Below, piece after piece: positions 11,414 through 23,862 of a stretch of 64,000 bases of DNA. Numbering within the stretch: the first letter of the stretch is position 1; each line of letters starts with the position of its first letter. Made by a program: the position numbers and the translations under genes. Where the stretch lies: positions 1,302,001 to 1,366,000 of the forward strand of contig BCIX01000003.1 in NCBI GenBank assembly GCA_001600095.1, given 5' to 3'. The stretch is from Bullera alba (Eukaryota; Basidiomycota; Tremellomycetes; Tremellales; Bulleraceae). The notes beneath the pieces are model-generated. The model worked only from the letters and a program-made list of their open reading frames with translations. It made no database searches and had not been told where the DNA came from.

Positions 11414-13769
11414 CTGGAGCTATAGACAACGATGAGGCCTTTCGTCGACTGTATCGCAGCGCGAGAGACAGTATCGAGTAGCAGATTGCAAGAGCAGTCC
11501 AAGATTGCCCACCGTGGTTCCACTGATCTTGTTGATCGCGTTGGATGAGGCGGTCTACTATCGCAGGGTCACTACACACTCGACATCCCGTCACTTCCCG
11601 ACGTCACGCCCACACAACCCATGTCATCCTTTGCATCACATACTCGTACATCCCACCGTTCAACACCTACTTCACCGATACACACACGGGAGGAATCCTC
11701 CCGGGAACCTATCGATCAATTAGAGGAACAAAAAAAAAAGCCCACCCCCGACCTCCCGAAGGAGGCCAGAGGTGGGCAAAAGGGGTTTGGTTCGACAGAA
11801 CCTGGTCTCGGAAAGACCGGAGAGCTGTAGAATCAATGGAGAGAGGGGGTGGGATAAAGTATAAAAGGTAGGAGAGAGGCGAGTAGGATAGAATAGAGGG
11901 ATGTGGATGTGGATGTGATGAGGATAGTAAAAGGTAAAGAAATAGTAGATGGCACCGAGTGTCAACGAGATGATCCTTGGCTTGACAACAACGCAGGTAG
12001 CGGTCAACTAACCCTTGATATGATAGGCCCATGTCGAGTTGTTCCCCTCTGATACCATGCCCGCGGTCCAGCTCGATCACCCCTTTCCCTTCCCTGCACG
12101 TATAACGTGTATCAACGTATCGAAATCATCATAGCATGTTGATCAGGGGATCTGCCTCTCGGCGTGCGATGTGCGTGAAAAGCGAAGACTCGAACCCGCG
12201 ATAGACATGACGAGGCAAAACCATGAGATGGAAAGAAGGAGTGTTGTACAGTGTGAGTGGCGTAATGCTTGAGTTGAGTTTGGCGATCAGACCGACGGAA
12301 TGAGTATCGTCATTGAGTTAACCGACGAGTTGTTGATAGACCAGGTAAGACCGTTGTTGATGCCCCTAATCCCGATGCTACTGGTGCTCTGTTTTCTCTG
12401 TCCGAAGACGATATCCCGCAAACGAACAAAGACAGAGGTACTCGCCATGAGAGACCAACCCTTCCAACGACTCGAGACAAGATTTGAACCCCAACGCCAC
12501 TTGAAACCCCACTGCGTTCCTCGTTCACGCACGCCATTGACCTCTGTGTGTTGCTCTGCACCTCAGATCGGACAAAATGACGGGTTACTTATCTTTTGTG
12601 GGTTTCCAGTGTTCTTGCGCATTGCTCCTCAGATTAAAGCCCAGCGATCCTTCCAAGACATCCTTCGCAATCGATTTCCATGATGAACGCGTTCGAGTGA
12701 TTCGACCGGCGCCGGAAGTGATTCGAGATCAAAATTGGGACCGGAAACTAGACTTAATCGAGGTCAATGGCGTTGTGTTCACGATGCGTGTGGGGCGGGG
12801 GAAGGCGGTTCAAATCTTGTCTGTCCAGAACCATGCAAATGCTGTTCAAACGATTCCAAGCGGGCCTCGGGCGATCCAGAAGATCTCGGTACGATGGGAG
12901 GACGAGTGAACAGGGTGCGAGGGTGAGATGCGGACGGGCGTTGTGAGTGGAGAGGCCATGATCCAAGACGACAGACACTAGCAGGTGAGAGGCTCCACGG
13001 ACGACGAAACGCAGCCGGCCCAGCAAAGGGACTCAACTAGTGAAACGAATCCTGGACCAATATGCCGCTGAGGTGAGTCGCCCTTTCCAAGATCCCAGTC
13101 CGAATCAAAACAAGAGACGACACAGTACAGTCAGAGGTAAAGTGCTCCCTGGTTTCGATCGGTCCCTCTTCTTGAACGCTTCGCTTGGAGCTTGACGTAA
13201 GGGGTGGGTTGCGTGTTTGCCGGGTTGAGGTGAGAGCTGTGTGGTTTTTCGTACCTCTAGAGGTGACTTCAACGCCAGGATGTGCTCTTGTTCGAGGGCT
13301 AGCAATGAACACCTCTCACCTTGGTGGGAAGGAACGCATACGCAATGTTTAGCCCCGGAAGACGACGAAGGCGGAACCGACGAACGACTCACGAGGGTAA
13401 CACTGCGCTGCGTTCCCCTAAATGCCGACCGCATATTGTCGGATGCGGTGTTCTTGATGGGAGGGCCATCCTCTGCGCAGGACGCCGTTGTTGACCTAGT
13501 TGAACATCTTGAGGGTTGATGGTGAACAACAACAGGACGTCGACAAGGGGGGATAGATAACAGCAGGGTCGGGTGGCAACTGCTCAGGCGGGGAGGCCAA
13601 ATCCTTTCGGGTGAATTACCCAAAGCGGTAATCCCGTCAGCTGGGTGTTTACGCCCTCGCCCTTTGTTAACGTCATAACGCCGAAAGTAGAATAGTATGT
13701 GGCACTCTTTTGCAAATGCATGTGGCAGTGTGGCAACGTGGCATTCGGTCGTCAGGTCGTTCACTGCCG
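11414..13769. other. Gene-poor 2.3-kb stretch
   Basis: No protein family recognised on either strand. The left part (to about 12100) is pyrimidine-rich on the minus strand, as expected of the 5' flank of the His-rich gene, and contains the hairpin/T-tract element annotated separately. Open frames at 12577-12909 (+) and 13105-13794 (-) lack splice context and any recognisable motif, and the second overlaps the end of MKT1 in another frame. Confidence 0.5.
11730..11818 (-). ncRNA. Candidate structured RNA: three hairpins then T-tract
   Basis: Read on the minus strand, three consecutive inverted repeats occur: 11818-11804 (5 bp stem), 11802-11789 (5 bp stem) and 11777-11740. The last can pair as an uninterrupted 17-bp stem (with a few G-U pairs) closed by a UUCG tetraloop. 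It is followed immediately by ten T residues (11739-11730). This order is what a Pol III transcript or a terminator-like 3' end would show. No A box or B box is evident on the minus strand and no known RNA family was recognised, so the assignment is tentative. Confidence 0.35.
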
Positions 13770-16470
13770 CTATGGTCGCATCGGTTTCAACCACTTGTCT
13801 GCCTTCTCAAATGCCTCGATCACATCCGGGTTGGTCACCGAGCTTGCCAATGGAGGGTCCGGACCCTGCTCCTTGGACAAAGTTCGAATGGCTACCATGA
13901 CCTGGACATAGTTCAGCGCAAATCGCCTCGAGGCGGTGGTGATATGCACTTACCGCGTCCCAGAACCTGAAGCCTCGGTCCAGTTCCTGTACGGGCATCT
14001 TGACGCTAGTAAAGTTGTCCTCGACAAACGCCATGGCCTTTTTCTTGGCCAGCTGCACTTCTGGACTGTTGGCATTGTCCACGGTGATGGTGTCGCCAAA
14101 GTAGAGAGTAGCAGCGTCGAGATATGTCTTTGCGAGAATACCAAACCCGGTGTTCACTTCGCTCTGGAATGGCAGGCCTATCGCAACGTTAGCATGCCAA
14201 TGTATCGTCATACTCACTGAGCATCAGATCCATGTAGTCATCCCTGTGGCGTCTGGCGTCGCCGGAAAGCAAGATGTGGATCGTTGCCGCTTCCAGCAAC
14301 TGCCTCAGAGACTTGCTCAATGCTCGGACAAACGAGTTGAAGACTAGCAGCTCTCGCGACAAGGGTCCGACCCATTGTTGAGGCTAGTGACGTGGTCAGT
14401 ATTGTGGCTGACTTCTGCGCTGCACTCACTCTGAATATCAACGGAAGAATGGACATTACTCGCATGATCAGCAAGGTACTGCTTTGGTCCTCGTCAGATC
14501 CGAAGCTGGGTCCACCAGATAGCACCTCGGCATCTGGACCGCCCCACTTCTGGCCATGGACGACCCCTGCCCTCAATAGCTCGAGAACGAGGTACAGGGG
14601 TTCCTGGAACCGATCGTTCACTCGAGACGAGGCCGACGCCGAGTGTAGCGCCTTGCCCATCATTGTCTGCGTGTGCGACGGCGTGATGAAACTGACGGAA
14701 GTGTCAGGATAGAGCATGTATATTGGGAAGCGAAAAACTCACCCTCTCACGTCGAGGAAACGCCAAACGACGTTTGCGACAATCTCGTCCTTCTTGTCCA
14801 TAGGTCTGCCAGGTCTCTCTTTCTTCGTCTGCGCCGCAATTTCATCCACTGCCAGTGCACCGATACACAACTTGATGTCGATCGTCGAGGACTGTAAAGC
14901 ATTATCAGCAGGACCCTCGAAGGCACCCGCAAAACCCACGTTCTGACGCCTGAGCTCCTGTTCCAGCATTGACATGGGCACATGCCACGACGAGCACTTG
15001 TCGACCAGCGACTGGGTCATCAGATCGGCGAACGGTACCGGCACTCCCTGTGGGGGTCCGAAAGGTGGCTCGTAGTAGTAATGCGCGGACTAATCGTTAG
15101 CTGGTGATCGAGGATCCCTCACTCACCACTCTACGCTGTTTCCATTGTGGGTGCAGTGCGTCCGTCAGCAAGGCCAACGTCGTGCACCTAGGCGCCGTAT
15201 GTCCCTCGGTGATCACGTCCTTGATGAACCTTCGGTAGTCGGGCGAATCGGCCAACGGCTGGTTCTCAATGATGAGACCGCTCGTCAGCCAGCCGACGAC
15301 CTGAGAGCTGATCAAACCCTTGCAGAGGTGATAATACAGCTCATCGGGAAGACGGAGGGAGAATACTTCCTCAAAGTCGGCGGGGACATCTGCAGCGGTG
15401 ATGGGAGGCGTTGGCTGAACGACCAATGGCAACGGAACGCAATTACCCTCTGTGGTGAGGATGAGGGAGTATTTGACCGACAGCCTGGCTTTCATGAACA
15501 CGTCGCCGTACGAGTTGGCCTTGATCTGAGAGTCAGAGCGGAACGTGTGGCAGACGGCAATACCAGATTTGTACTGCTTGATCAAGTCGATAATGGCTTT
15601 CAGGGAAAAGTCGGTGGACAGCGGTGGGAAGGTGCGAGAGAGTGCTGAACCCGCGAGGATGGCCATGTCAAGGAATTGATCCGCCGAAAGTCCGAGATCA
15701 GACAAGAGTCGCTGCTTGTCAACAAAGGTGAATTGCGGGTTGCTTTGCGGTGTCGGCGAGGAAGATAGACTTGTCCAGTCGATATGGGTGATGAGGCGGT
15801 CGATAGGCCACAACAAGTTCTCCGTGGCTCCGTAGATAGCGTGGATGTAGCCTTTCGGATGAGTCAAGAGATATGCGAGCTATTCCAAGGGTCAGCCTTC
15901 ATACATGGAAGTTGCTACTCACCTGTGCAGTCTCGTTGTAAGGGGCGATGATGTATTCCACGAAACGATGCCTAAAGATCCTCAATATGCTCCTCACCAC
16001 ATCCCTCCAATCCGTCCAGGCGCCTCCTCTGATTTGCGCCAGTGTCATGACGGCCCTGTCCACTTGACCATTCTCATAATGGCTCCAGGCTTCATTCTTC
16101 ACTTGCAGTTCCCTCTCCGCCATCTGATCCATGCCTTTCGGCGGGGGTCGGGAGCTGGTCGGCAGACCGGCAAAGACAAAGACTGGTCGGATCCTCAAAA
16201 CTTCAAGATTACGCAGATCCGCCTCAATTCTAGATACCAGAGCCAGCGGTAGCCCTCCTGTAGACGCTACCAGTGGTTCGCGCGAGTCGGGCTCTGATAG
16301 CAACGTTCGGATGTAATGTGCCGCATCAATACCAAGCCTGGTGCCAGACAACGCCTTGAGCGGGCATGTCTGTGACAGCTTCCGCTCTTTGATGTAGGCT
16401 GATCCCACAAGTTCAGCTTCGATAGTGAGTGCACATGGTTCTACTCACGCTCAATCCCTCGAAGGACCAT
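13770..16470 (-). CDS. MKT1: Mkt1-like post-transcriptional regulator (XPG-fold)
   Basis: Orthologue of Mkt1, a cytoplasmic protein with a degenerate XPG/FEN1 nuclease fold that works with Pbp1 to regulate mRNA translation or stability. Eight exons (16470-16449, 16398-15923, 15879-15127, 15089-14743, 14691-14430, 14383-14218, 14177-13954, 13901-13770) give 793 residues, close to the family length. The first exon is only 22 nt, giving MVLRGIE and then PYIKERKLSQT, with the XPG-N-like GIDAAHYIRTLL. The C-terminal half holds the conserved Mkt1 domains, including HTQTMMGKAL and FWDA. Acidic catalytic residues of active FEN1/XPG enzymes are not obvious, as expected. The gene ends with a short final exon encoding FEKADKWLKPMRP. 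Confidence 0.88.
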
Positions 16471-16888
16471 CTTTGCCTCGTTCCACCGAAATGCGAGGTC
16501 CGAGGGTCGACCGTCGACCCCGTGCAAGCCAAGCTGACACCGCTTGACGAGTGGTCTTCTCCGCGCTTGACCAGATGGTCAAGATACAGGTCAGATCCGG
16601 CAGCAGAGTCTGTTTTGACGCGTTGAGCGATTCTACACTGACACTTTGCTGAGTGCGACTTGAGACTGGTCACTGGACTCACTGGACAGGTCACAGGAGG
16701 TGATATTGGGATTCAGGGTCCAAAAGGCGTGAAACGCCTCCACGTGGTTGAAACGCTTCGGCCTCACTGTTGGCCGGATGCAAGCCGGATGCTTTGAAGC
16801 CAGAAGCTCATAGCATTCATCGTGATCTGGCTTATATATACATACATCCGACGTATCGTACGTTCGGTCCTCTCTAGTGGTATATACC
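16471..16888. other. Intergenic: MKT1 5' flank / CSN5 3' flank
   Basis: Both neighbours are on the minus strand. The stretch should hold the MKT1 promoter and CSN5 terminator. Nothing else identified. Confidence 0.5.
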
Positions 16889-18463
16889 TCATAGGGCACC
16901 TTGAACGGCCAACTTCGCAGCTTGGGGATCCAACGTGCCGGTCAACGGGGTGTTGAACAATCTGTCTTTGAGGATCTGCGTGACCATACCGTTCTGCGCT
17001 TCGGTGGAGATACGAGCGCTGTACATCTTAGCTCTGTGTTCATCCCTAAGAGAGTTGTCAAGACTCACCTGTCCCTGGCAGCCTGGCTCAACGCGGTCTC
17101 TTCGTCCTCGACACCAACAAAGTCATCCGTTGAAGTGGCCTTCTTCTTGCCCTTCTTGCCCTCTTTGCCTTCTGACCCAGCAGTTTGGTTGCTCTTGACC
17201 TTCAGGCCAGCCGAGGACGAGACTAGCGAGCGAGAAGCAGAATTCAGCTTTGTGGCCAGATCGTAGATTTGGGATGTGGCATAGGGTCGGTTCTGTCACG
17301 GCGGTCAGCGCGGTACCGCCAAAGTCACCAACTGATAGCTCACCGATACGATCAGACTTTGACTCAGAGTAGCCACCCAGTACTTGTTCCACAGTAGGTC
17401 GAGCAGCTGTTCATCCAGCTTGGTCTTGTACACCTCTACTTTCAGTGGGTAGTAGGCATTGGCATGTACTCCAAAGTCCTCAATCTTGTCCATCGGTATC
17501 GACTGGTAGGAGGAAGCGCCGGCCGACGGAGGCGTGTATCCCTATAGAGTGTATCAGCTAGGGTAGTCTCCCAAGGCAATATAGCTGACCTCGGGGTAGG
17601 TACGGAAGGCTCCAATCTCGACTTTGCCTGCTGAAACAGTTCTGTTGGGATCAATCTAGGATGGTCAGCAAGTGCGCAAAGGTGAAATCGAAAACACCTA
17701 CGACAACAGCGAGATAAGGGTCGTTGTGCTTCTGATTATTTTGTTGCGTATTGACATCGATACCAGAGAGCCAACAACCATAACCAGGATGACTGTTATT
17801 ATCAGCCACGAGTTCACGCTTGAACGGGATGGACTTACGAATGATACCATCCTCGCAGCATCTCTCCCTTTCCTGCCTCCTGATTCGCCGTCTGGAAAGT
17901 CACCATGTACTCCATCGCCTGCATTTCATCAGCAGAGTATAGATGACACATACGCAATCCGAGAGTGAACCTACCTCGTTACCTGCATTGACTCTCGTTT
18001 CGGTTCCTTGAACCGGGAGAGCGGCGGCGTCCATGATCCAGAATGTGCCGTCTCGGATTTTCCCATACATGACACCCATGATCTCGTAGATACCGCCAGA
18101 TCGAGCGTGAGTCACCTAGACGTCATTATCAGCGAAGCTGTACAAGAGTATGGGTAGGTTTCCGGCCCACCATCTTGATCAGAGCAACCGCTGATATCTT
18201 CACAGTGTGGAAGTAGTGAGGGCTGGGCAAAGAGGTAAGCTGCGAGTCACGCGAACGTTACGAGAGGGAACGACAGCTCACTCCGTCTTCCATGGTGCTG
18301 CGTCCTCCAAGACTCGCTCCTCCTCCCGCGAATACTGGAACAGAGCGTCCATCGGATCAATGGTCTGTCAAGTGAGCTTGTGTCTTCGAGATATAGAAGG
18401 CGACGCCTAGCTTACCTGGACATCATTGTTCAGTTCGAATGTCTTCTGTGCGATGTCGGCCAT
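16889..18463 (-). CDS. CSN5: COP9 signalosome subunit 5 (JAMM deneddylase)
   Basis: Zinc metalloprotease subunit that removes Nedd8 from cullins. Ten exons (18463-18416, 18364-18282, 18222-18171, 18115-17975, 17918-17839, 17792-17702, 17655-17590, 17541-17344, 17292-17069, 17018-16889) give 370 residues. The MPN+/JAMM signature is intact: EIMGVMYGK supplies the upstream glutamate and [16 protein letters not shown] supplies the zinc ligands (HxH and Asp). The HSHP motif is split by an intron between the first His and Ser codons. Downstream, [17 protein letters not shown] and DLLWNKYWV are typical of CSN5 rather than the proteasomal Rpn11. A Lys/Gly/Glu-rich linker near residue 290 precedes the C-terminal helices. 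It is divergent to RRP9. Confidence 0.95.
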
Positions 18464-18753
18464 GAGGGTGATTGAGCTACAGCTGGATCTATCGTCGCTA
18501 CGTCAGAGCCAGTGGATGAGGGAGAGTTGACAGACGGAGTGACCGCTGGGTGTCGAGGAAGGTGCTCCGGTGGAGGTGATCGCGGCGGGATCAATTCCAC
18601 GTGGGTGGAACAACACGATCGTCTGAATTTTCGGAAGTCCAGTCAGGTCCAGTCTCTGTGCAGCGTCAATGAGTTCCTCCTCAGCCCACCTCAACAAAGT
18701 CGACAGCACCCTACACTAAGAGCAGCTGATTTGAGTGTATCGCATAGCCCGAC

Positions 18754-20839
18754 ATGCCCGACTCGTTCTTCGTTTCCGACAAAAAAAGAAAGAGACCCGC
18801 TCGAGCTGGTCCATCAACCGGACGACCATCCCGAGGTACCGGCTCAAACACCAGATCAGGGTCGACCTCGAGGCCGAAGCAGAACAGCAGATCGCAACGG
18901 GACGAGGACGTCTCGTCCGAGTCTGAAGCAGGAGGTGGAGATGTCGACGATATGGACTTTCGAGCAGGTAGAGGGGAGGTAGCTCAATCGGACGATGAGC
19001 TCATCGATCAGAATGAGACAGCGGCGGAGAAACGAGTGAGGCTGGCAAAGGGGTACTTGAACAAAGTCAGGGAAGAGATGGAAGCGGGTGAGCGTCCATG
19101 TTCAACATGTTGTACATGAGCCGAAGCTGACTTGACATTTCAGCTCGAGATGAGGAGGACTATGATGCTGCGGACATTGACAGGGAGTTGATTGCTTCAA
19201 GGCTTCAGAAAGATGTGGTGAGCAGAGTCGTGACGGGCGAGGTAGTTTGCGGTACTGATGACGACAGGCGGAGACTCAAGGACGTATACACACGTTCCTG
19301 GCATCACAGGATGGCTCGAGCAAATCTCGCTTCATTTCGACCCCATCGCATCTCCCGACATCGATTGCACTCACGCCTTTTGCCCTTTTCGTAGCTACCA
19401 AGCGCGGAACGATATTCAGATACGCCCTGCCATCGTTCAAGAAGATAGGTGTTCCTTTCGGCCAAGCCCATATCAAGGGCCCGAAAACCGCTGGCAATCA
19501 GGCTGGACATCGAGGAGAGATCCTGTGCCTGGCCGCGAGCGAGGATGGCAAGTGGTTGGTGTCGGGCGGACGAGACAAGGTCGTCGGAGTGTGGGATGTT
19601 CAAGGAGACGAGGCGAAGTGGATCACTGGGATGCGAGGGCATAAAGACGCCATTAGCGTGAGTTGTCGACGACTTGAACTCCTGGACTCAGCTGATGAGC
19701 CGTACTCAGTCCATATCCCTTCCCCCGCTTGACAACCCGTCACATCACATTCTGACCGCCTCGCTGTCGAGACATCTGGCTCTAGCGTCGTTGTCGACCT
19801 TGTCGGTGATTGACACCTTCTTTGGACATCAAGACGCCATCACGGCCGTCGATGCCATGAAGCCCACCTCTGCCGTGACTGCTGGATCAAGGGACCGGAC
19901 TTGCCGATGGTGGAAGGTGGAGGAGGAGGTCCAGCTAGTGTTCCGAGGTGGAGGCAGGACATTTGAGGGGTTCAAGGGAATCGCTCCTGATCCACGGAAG
20001 GAGAGACTGGGAGGCGGCTTAGAGGAGGAGAAGGCCGAGGACGCTGAGAAGAGGAGGGAGGTGGAGAGGATAAAGCAAAAGGGCAAAGGAAGAGAGTTTG
20101 TCGAAGGCAGTATCGACTGCGTGTGCATGTTGGACGATCAGTACTTCGTCTCTGGCGGTGACTCGGGGTAAGTGATGCCGCATTAAGACTAGCCTCGCAT
20201 CAAGACTAGCCTCAAGGCACTGCTGACACGTTCGCAGGTCGATCAGCCTATGGCACACTGGCAAGAAGAAGCCTATATTTACTCAACCCCTGGCACACGG
20301 TGTCGACGACTTGACCGTAGAGTCAGAAACAAAGGGTGCTAGGTGGATCACGAGCTTGGCTACCCTCCGAGGGACAGATTTGTTTGCTTCGGGTGAGTTG
20401 TCGACACCCTCTCTCACATCTGGCATCAGATGCTAACTTTTGCACAGGCTCATGGGATGGCGAGATCCGACTTTGGGCAGTTGACCGCAATATGCGTTCA
20501 TTCAAGCCTGCTGGACTTCACACCGTGTCTATACCTGGATTCATCAACTCGCTGCAAATGCTGTCGCTACCGTCTCAGAGCGTAGACGAAGCCGGCTTCA
20601 GTGCACCTAACGACGCTACGGACATACTTGGCGATATCAACCTCAATTCGACAACAAGCTCTCAAGATCGTGTTGACGCCGAAGTCGAGGCCGAGGAGTC
20701 GACGAAGAAGAAGACGAGTAAGCAGTCTATACTGCTCGTGGCAGCGGTGGGCCAGGAACCCAGATTGGGGCGTTGGATGAGGATCAAGGACGACGTCAAG
20801 AACGGAGCCTTGGCTGTGGTCTTGAATCTCGAGGCGTAG
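18754..20839 (+). CDS. RRP9: U3 snoRNP protein Rrp9 (U3-55K), WD40
   Basis: Component of the U3 snoRNP needed for early pre-18S rRNA processing in the nucleolus. Six exons: 18754-19087, 19144-19217, 19268-19657, 19710-20167, 20238-20392, 20448-20839, 600 residues. The N-terminus is basic and acidic by turns (KKRKRP near residue 10, then a Ser/Asp/Glu segment), followed by EKRVRLAKGYL, a family landmark. WD repeats are visible as LAASEDGKWLVSGGRDKVVG, ITAVDAMKPTSAVTAGSRD, CMLDDQYFVSGGDSG and LFASGSWDGEIRLWAV. A charged insertion of about 40 residues interrupts the repeats around residue 380. It is convergent with DPH6, with about 115 bases between stops. Confidence 0.92.
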
Positions 20840-20955
20840 TTGGATCTTGTAGCACCTTCAATGCATAGTACCAGTATGTCACATCTGCCACACGTAATCT
20901 CTTCCACACCACGCGACATTGCTGTGGCTGTTCATGTGCAGGATGCAGATACATG

Positions 20956-23529
20956 TCATATGCCGAAGATGTCAAGCGCTACGGCAGCTTCGTTCCCCGA
21001 CCTATCGTGGATCTCGAAAACGGGTATCAACGTCACGCACGGCGTCTGGCCATGCGACTTGAGCAATTCCAATGTCCGCTTGTCGACCGTGACTGTCGTA
21101 AATGAGCATCCCAGTCTCCCCAGCTACCAGCGCCTTGACTCACCATCGACTCGATGGTATATCCTCACTCCCACTGCCCGGTCGATTACGAGCTGCAGGT
21201 CAGAGCCTACACTCTCTCTCCTCAACGAAGCGACATCTAATAGGGGTCAGTGAGCCTTTCTCTCAGCGAGGGGATACGTACCGGTTGCGAAGCACATTCC
21301 CCTTGATCCCCTCTGATACTTCCCGCTGGTAACGCACGTCTCCCATCTCAACCCAGACTGCTCACCCGAGCTGAATACAGGCTCCAGATCCTCATCATCA
21401 TCTTCATCGTCTTCTGTCTCGGCATTCCCGCTCTCTCCGACCTTTTCGTTAGTGGTCGTGAGATCGCGCCGGCCCGTATGTAGGTTGACCTGATATTCCA
21501 CCAAAGCTCCCTTTGGCAACTCCCTTGCCTTGACGAACATGACTGGAGTCTTTGTCCAGGCGTCGGAGCGACATGATGAAGATGAACTTCCCGCCTCGAC
21601 CGCCCAAGCCTTCCAAGCCGCTCGTGCAACCTGACCGCCATTCGCTCCAGGGTAATCGCCATGCGCCCACCAGGCAACGCAGCTCTCGCCCCAGCCGGTC
21701 CATCCACCGCCCGTGCTGTTCTTGCTGCTCATCACCTCTACGATCCGCGAAACGTGCTGAAGGGCAAGGACCGCTTGATGAGGGTACGGCGAAGTCGGGG
21801 CAGGAGGGGCCAGTGGTAGCGTGAGGAAAGCAGGTATCAAGGGTATCTGGCCAGCCATATGAAGTCGAGAGTTGGTCTAGATCGAAGTGAGAGTCAGCTG
21901 AAGAGACGAAAGCACAGCTACTGGCTCACCAAGACGGCTTGAGAATAAGGACCGATATTCGCCGGAGCCCAATAACTCAGTCCCTGCACATGGAGCGCTT
22001 GCCTACCGCCCACCAATCGACCTTGCTCGTCCGAATTCCGGTCGTCAAAGCCGACGACCTCGAGCCGGACCCTCTCTCCAGATGGTAAAGGCACAGCAAC
22101 AGTCGCTCGACTTGGGGGCGAAGTACCGAAATATGTGGTGTAAACAGCGTTGGCGGGTATGAATAGGTCCATTGACGAGAGCAGCAATGTGATGTGAGTT
22201 GCGTGCAGAGAAAGTTCCAGACCTTTGGCTCTCAAGGAATCTGGTACCATTAGCTATGTCATGCTTTACGACCCGATACTCACCTTTGAGCGCTTCGAAG
22301 CACCTCCGAAGCTCATCGCCTATAGTCTCGCCATCGAGACTCTGTCCGTCTACCGAAGCGCTGAACCACCGGCCAGTGGATGCGAAGCGAGTGTCCTGAA
22401 CGTCCGAGTCATTCCGCAGTGATAGAGCTGACAGCTCGTCACTCGGTCCACGTGGAGTTGCCGACGACGAACTGCCAGAAAAGCCGTCCGTAAGTCCATC
22501 GTAGATGCCTCTACTTGTCTCATCGAAAGAGTCCGCCTCGTCGTCCAGACCCAACGTTTGCCTCAGCTCCGATACCGTGGGCTTCGACCAATCTGGCTTT
22601 TCTTCCAGCTCCGCTTGCTCGATTCGCAAATATGCCACGGGATAAGGTTCCGGATCGGTGACCACAATCGACGTCTTGACAAGCTTGATACGGTGTGAGA
22701 ACAACGGTGTGTCGAGCGTCAAAGTTTCGTATTCTCCTCCTTCACCAGCAGGATGTGAGCCGTACTCCTTCTCCTATTGCCCTTTGATTAGTGACACGTC
22801 AAAAGTCGAGACTGCTGGACTTACGAGCCGCTTCAGTAATGGATATACAGCACCCAACTCCTTGCCAACAATGTTGATACCCAATCCCACTCCAGCGACC
22901 TTGACGAGGATCGCCTGTACGCCGGAGTGCAGCATGCTATCGAGCAGCGGTAGTTGCGGTTGTTGCCATAGATAGGACATAGATACCAGCTTAAGCCTTC
23001 CGCAGACATGTTCAATGCGTAGACGTTGATAGTTTGACAGTATAGCTCCCGAAGCCAGCGCCGTAGCATCCGGATGTGACGCCTGACAGGGTGTCAGATA
23101 TGTTGCAGATCAAATTGACCTACTAAAACCTCCTTAAGCAGCTCGGTGAGATCCTCCGTCTCATCTCCCTTACTTCCACTGTCATCTCCACCTCGTTCCC
23201 TCAAGCCGTACTCTGGTCCCCGCTCGACGGCCTTGCCTTTGATCACCCTGGTATAGAGCGGCAGGTTCATCGCTTGAGCTATCAGAGGCAGGATCTGCGT
23301 CCCGACCGATTGATACAGATGCGAGTCGAGCTCATCTAGACATCTTCAGAGCAAGATCTCGGTGGGTGGACTCACCGACACCAGCCTCGGGCTTTAGGTT
23401 TGCTAGAGCAACAATCTCATGTCCGTTGGCGATACTGTGCATCAAGTTGAAGCAGCTGTCCTTCCCGCCAGAGACAAGGCCGATGACTTTATGACGGACT
23501 CCTGGGAGCCTCATGGTGGTAGAGGACAT
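20956..23529 (-). CDS. DPH6: Diphthine-ammonia ligase Dph6 with RidA domains
   Basis: ATP-dependent amidation of diphthine on elongation factor 2, the last step of diphthamide synthesis. Eight exons (23529-23376, 23335-23124, 23082-22825, 22773-22284, 22240-21930, 21876-21282, 21236-21144, 21092-20956) give 749 residues. The N-terminal adenine-nucleotide alpha-hydrolase domain has the P-loop-like GLVSGGKDSC and continues through MSYLWQQPQ and AGVGLGINIVGKELG to EGGEYETLTLD. The C-terminal half has two RidA/YjgF-like domains, seen at YWAPANIGPYSQAV and MAGQIPLIPA, a fusion typical of fungal Dph6. A second in-frame Met six codons in (MRLPGV) may be the real start. The acceptor of exon 5 has an alternative AG a few bases downstream. 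An acidic insertion lies in the second RidA domain. Confidence 0.93.
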
Positions 23530-23862
23530 CGTGACGGCGTACCTACTGCTATGTCGGGTCTACCCGTAGTCGTTGATCAGTCTTGAGCTCTATGACCACC
23601 ATGAGCACCATGATCTGGCTGCAGCAGCAGCGAGATTACAGACGGGCAAAACAGAAATATGATGCGGGGGCCCGCGTTTCAACGGAGTTTGATCTCCGCT
23701 AAAATACTTCCGTCCACTGATCTTTCGGTCTAGCTAGACTTGCGCAACGTCGACAACCTCGAAGCAAAGTCAAAGGCCATATATAGACGTGTTCTCCGCT
23801 CTCAAGTACATCTGTCTGGATCACATTCGTGTCAGACAGGCGCTCGCTGCTAAAACCCCAAC
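23530..23862. promoter_or_regulatory. Divergent promoter region DPH6 / coiled-coil gene
   Basis: 333 bases between opposed start codons. AT-richer than its surroundings near 23690-23720. No recognised factor site. Confidence 0.45.

Noticed and set aside
12187..12197. Possible tRNA T-arm (GGGTTCGAGTC on the minus strand)
   Set aside because: The T stem does not pair and no acceptor or anticodon arm is found; the same holds for the similar site near 12471.
12577..12909. 110-residue plus-strand frame
   Set aside because: No recognisable motif or flanking splice sites; kept only as part of the gene-poor stretch.
13105..13794. 229-residue minus-strand frame
   Set aside because: Overlaps the last MKT1 exon in another frame, Ser/Arg/Pro-rich with no family resemblance.
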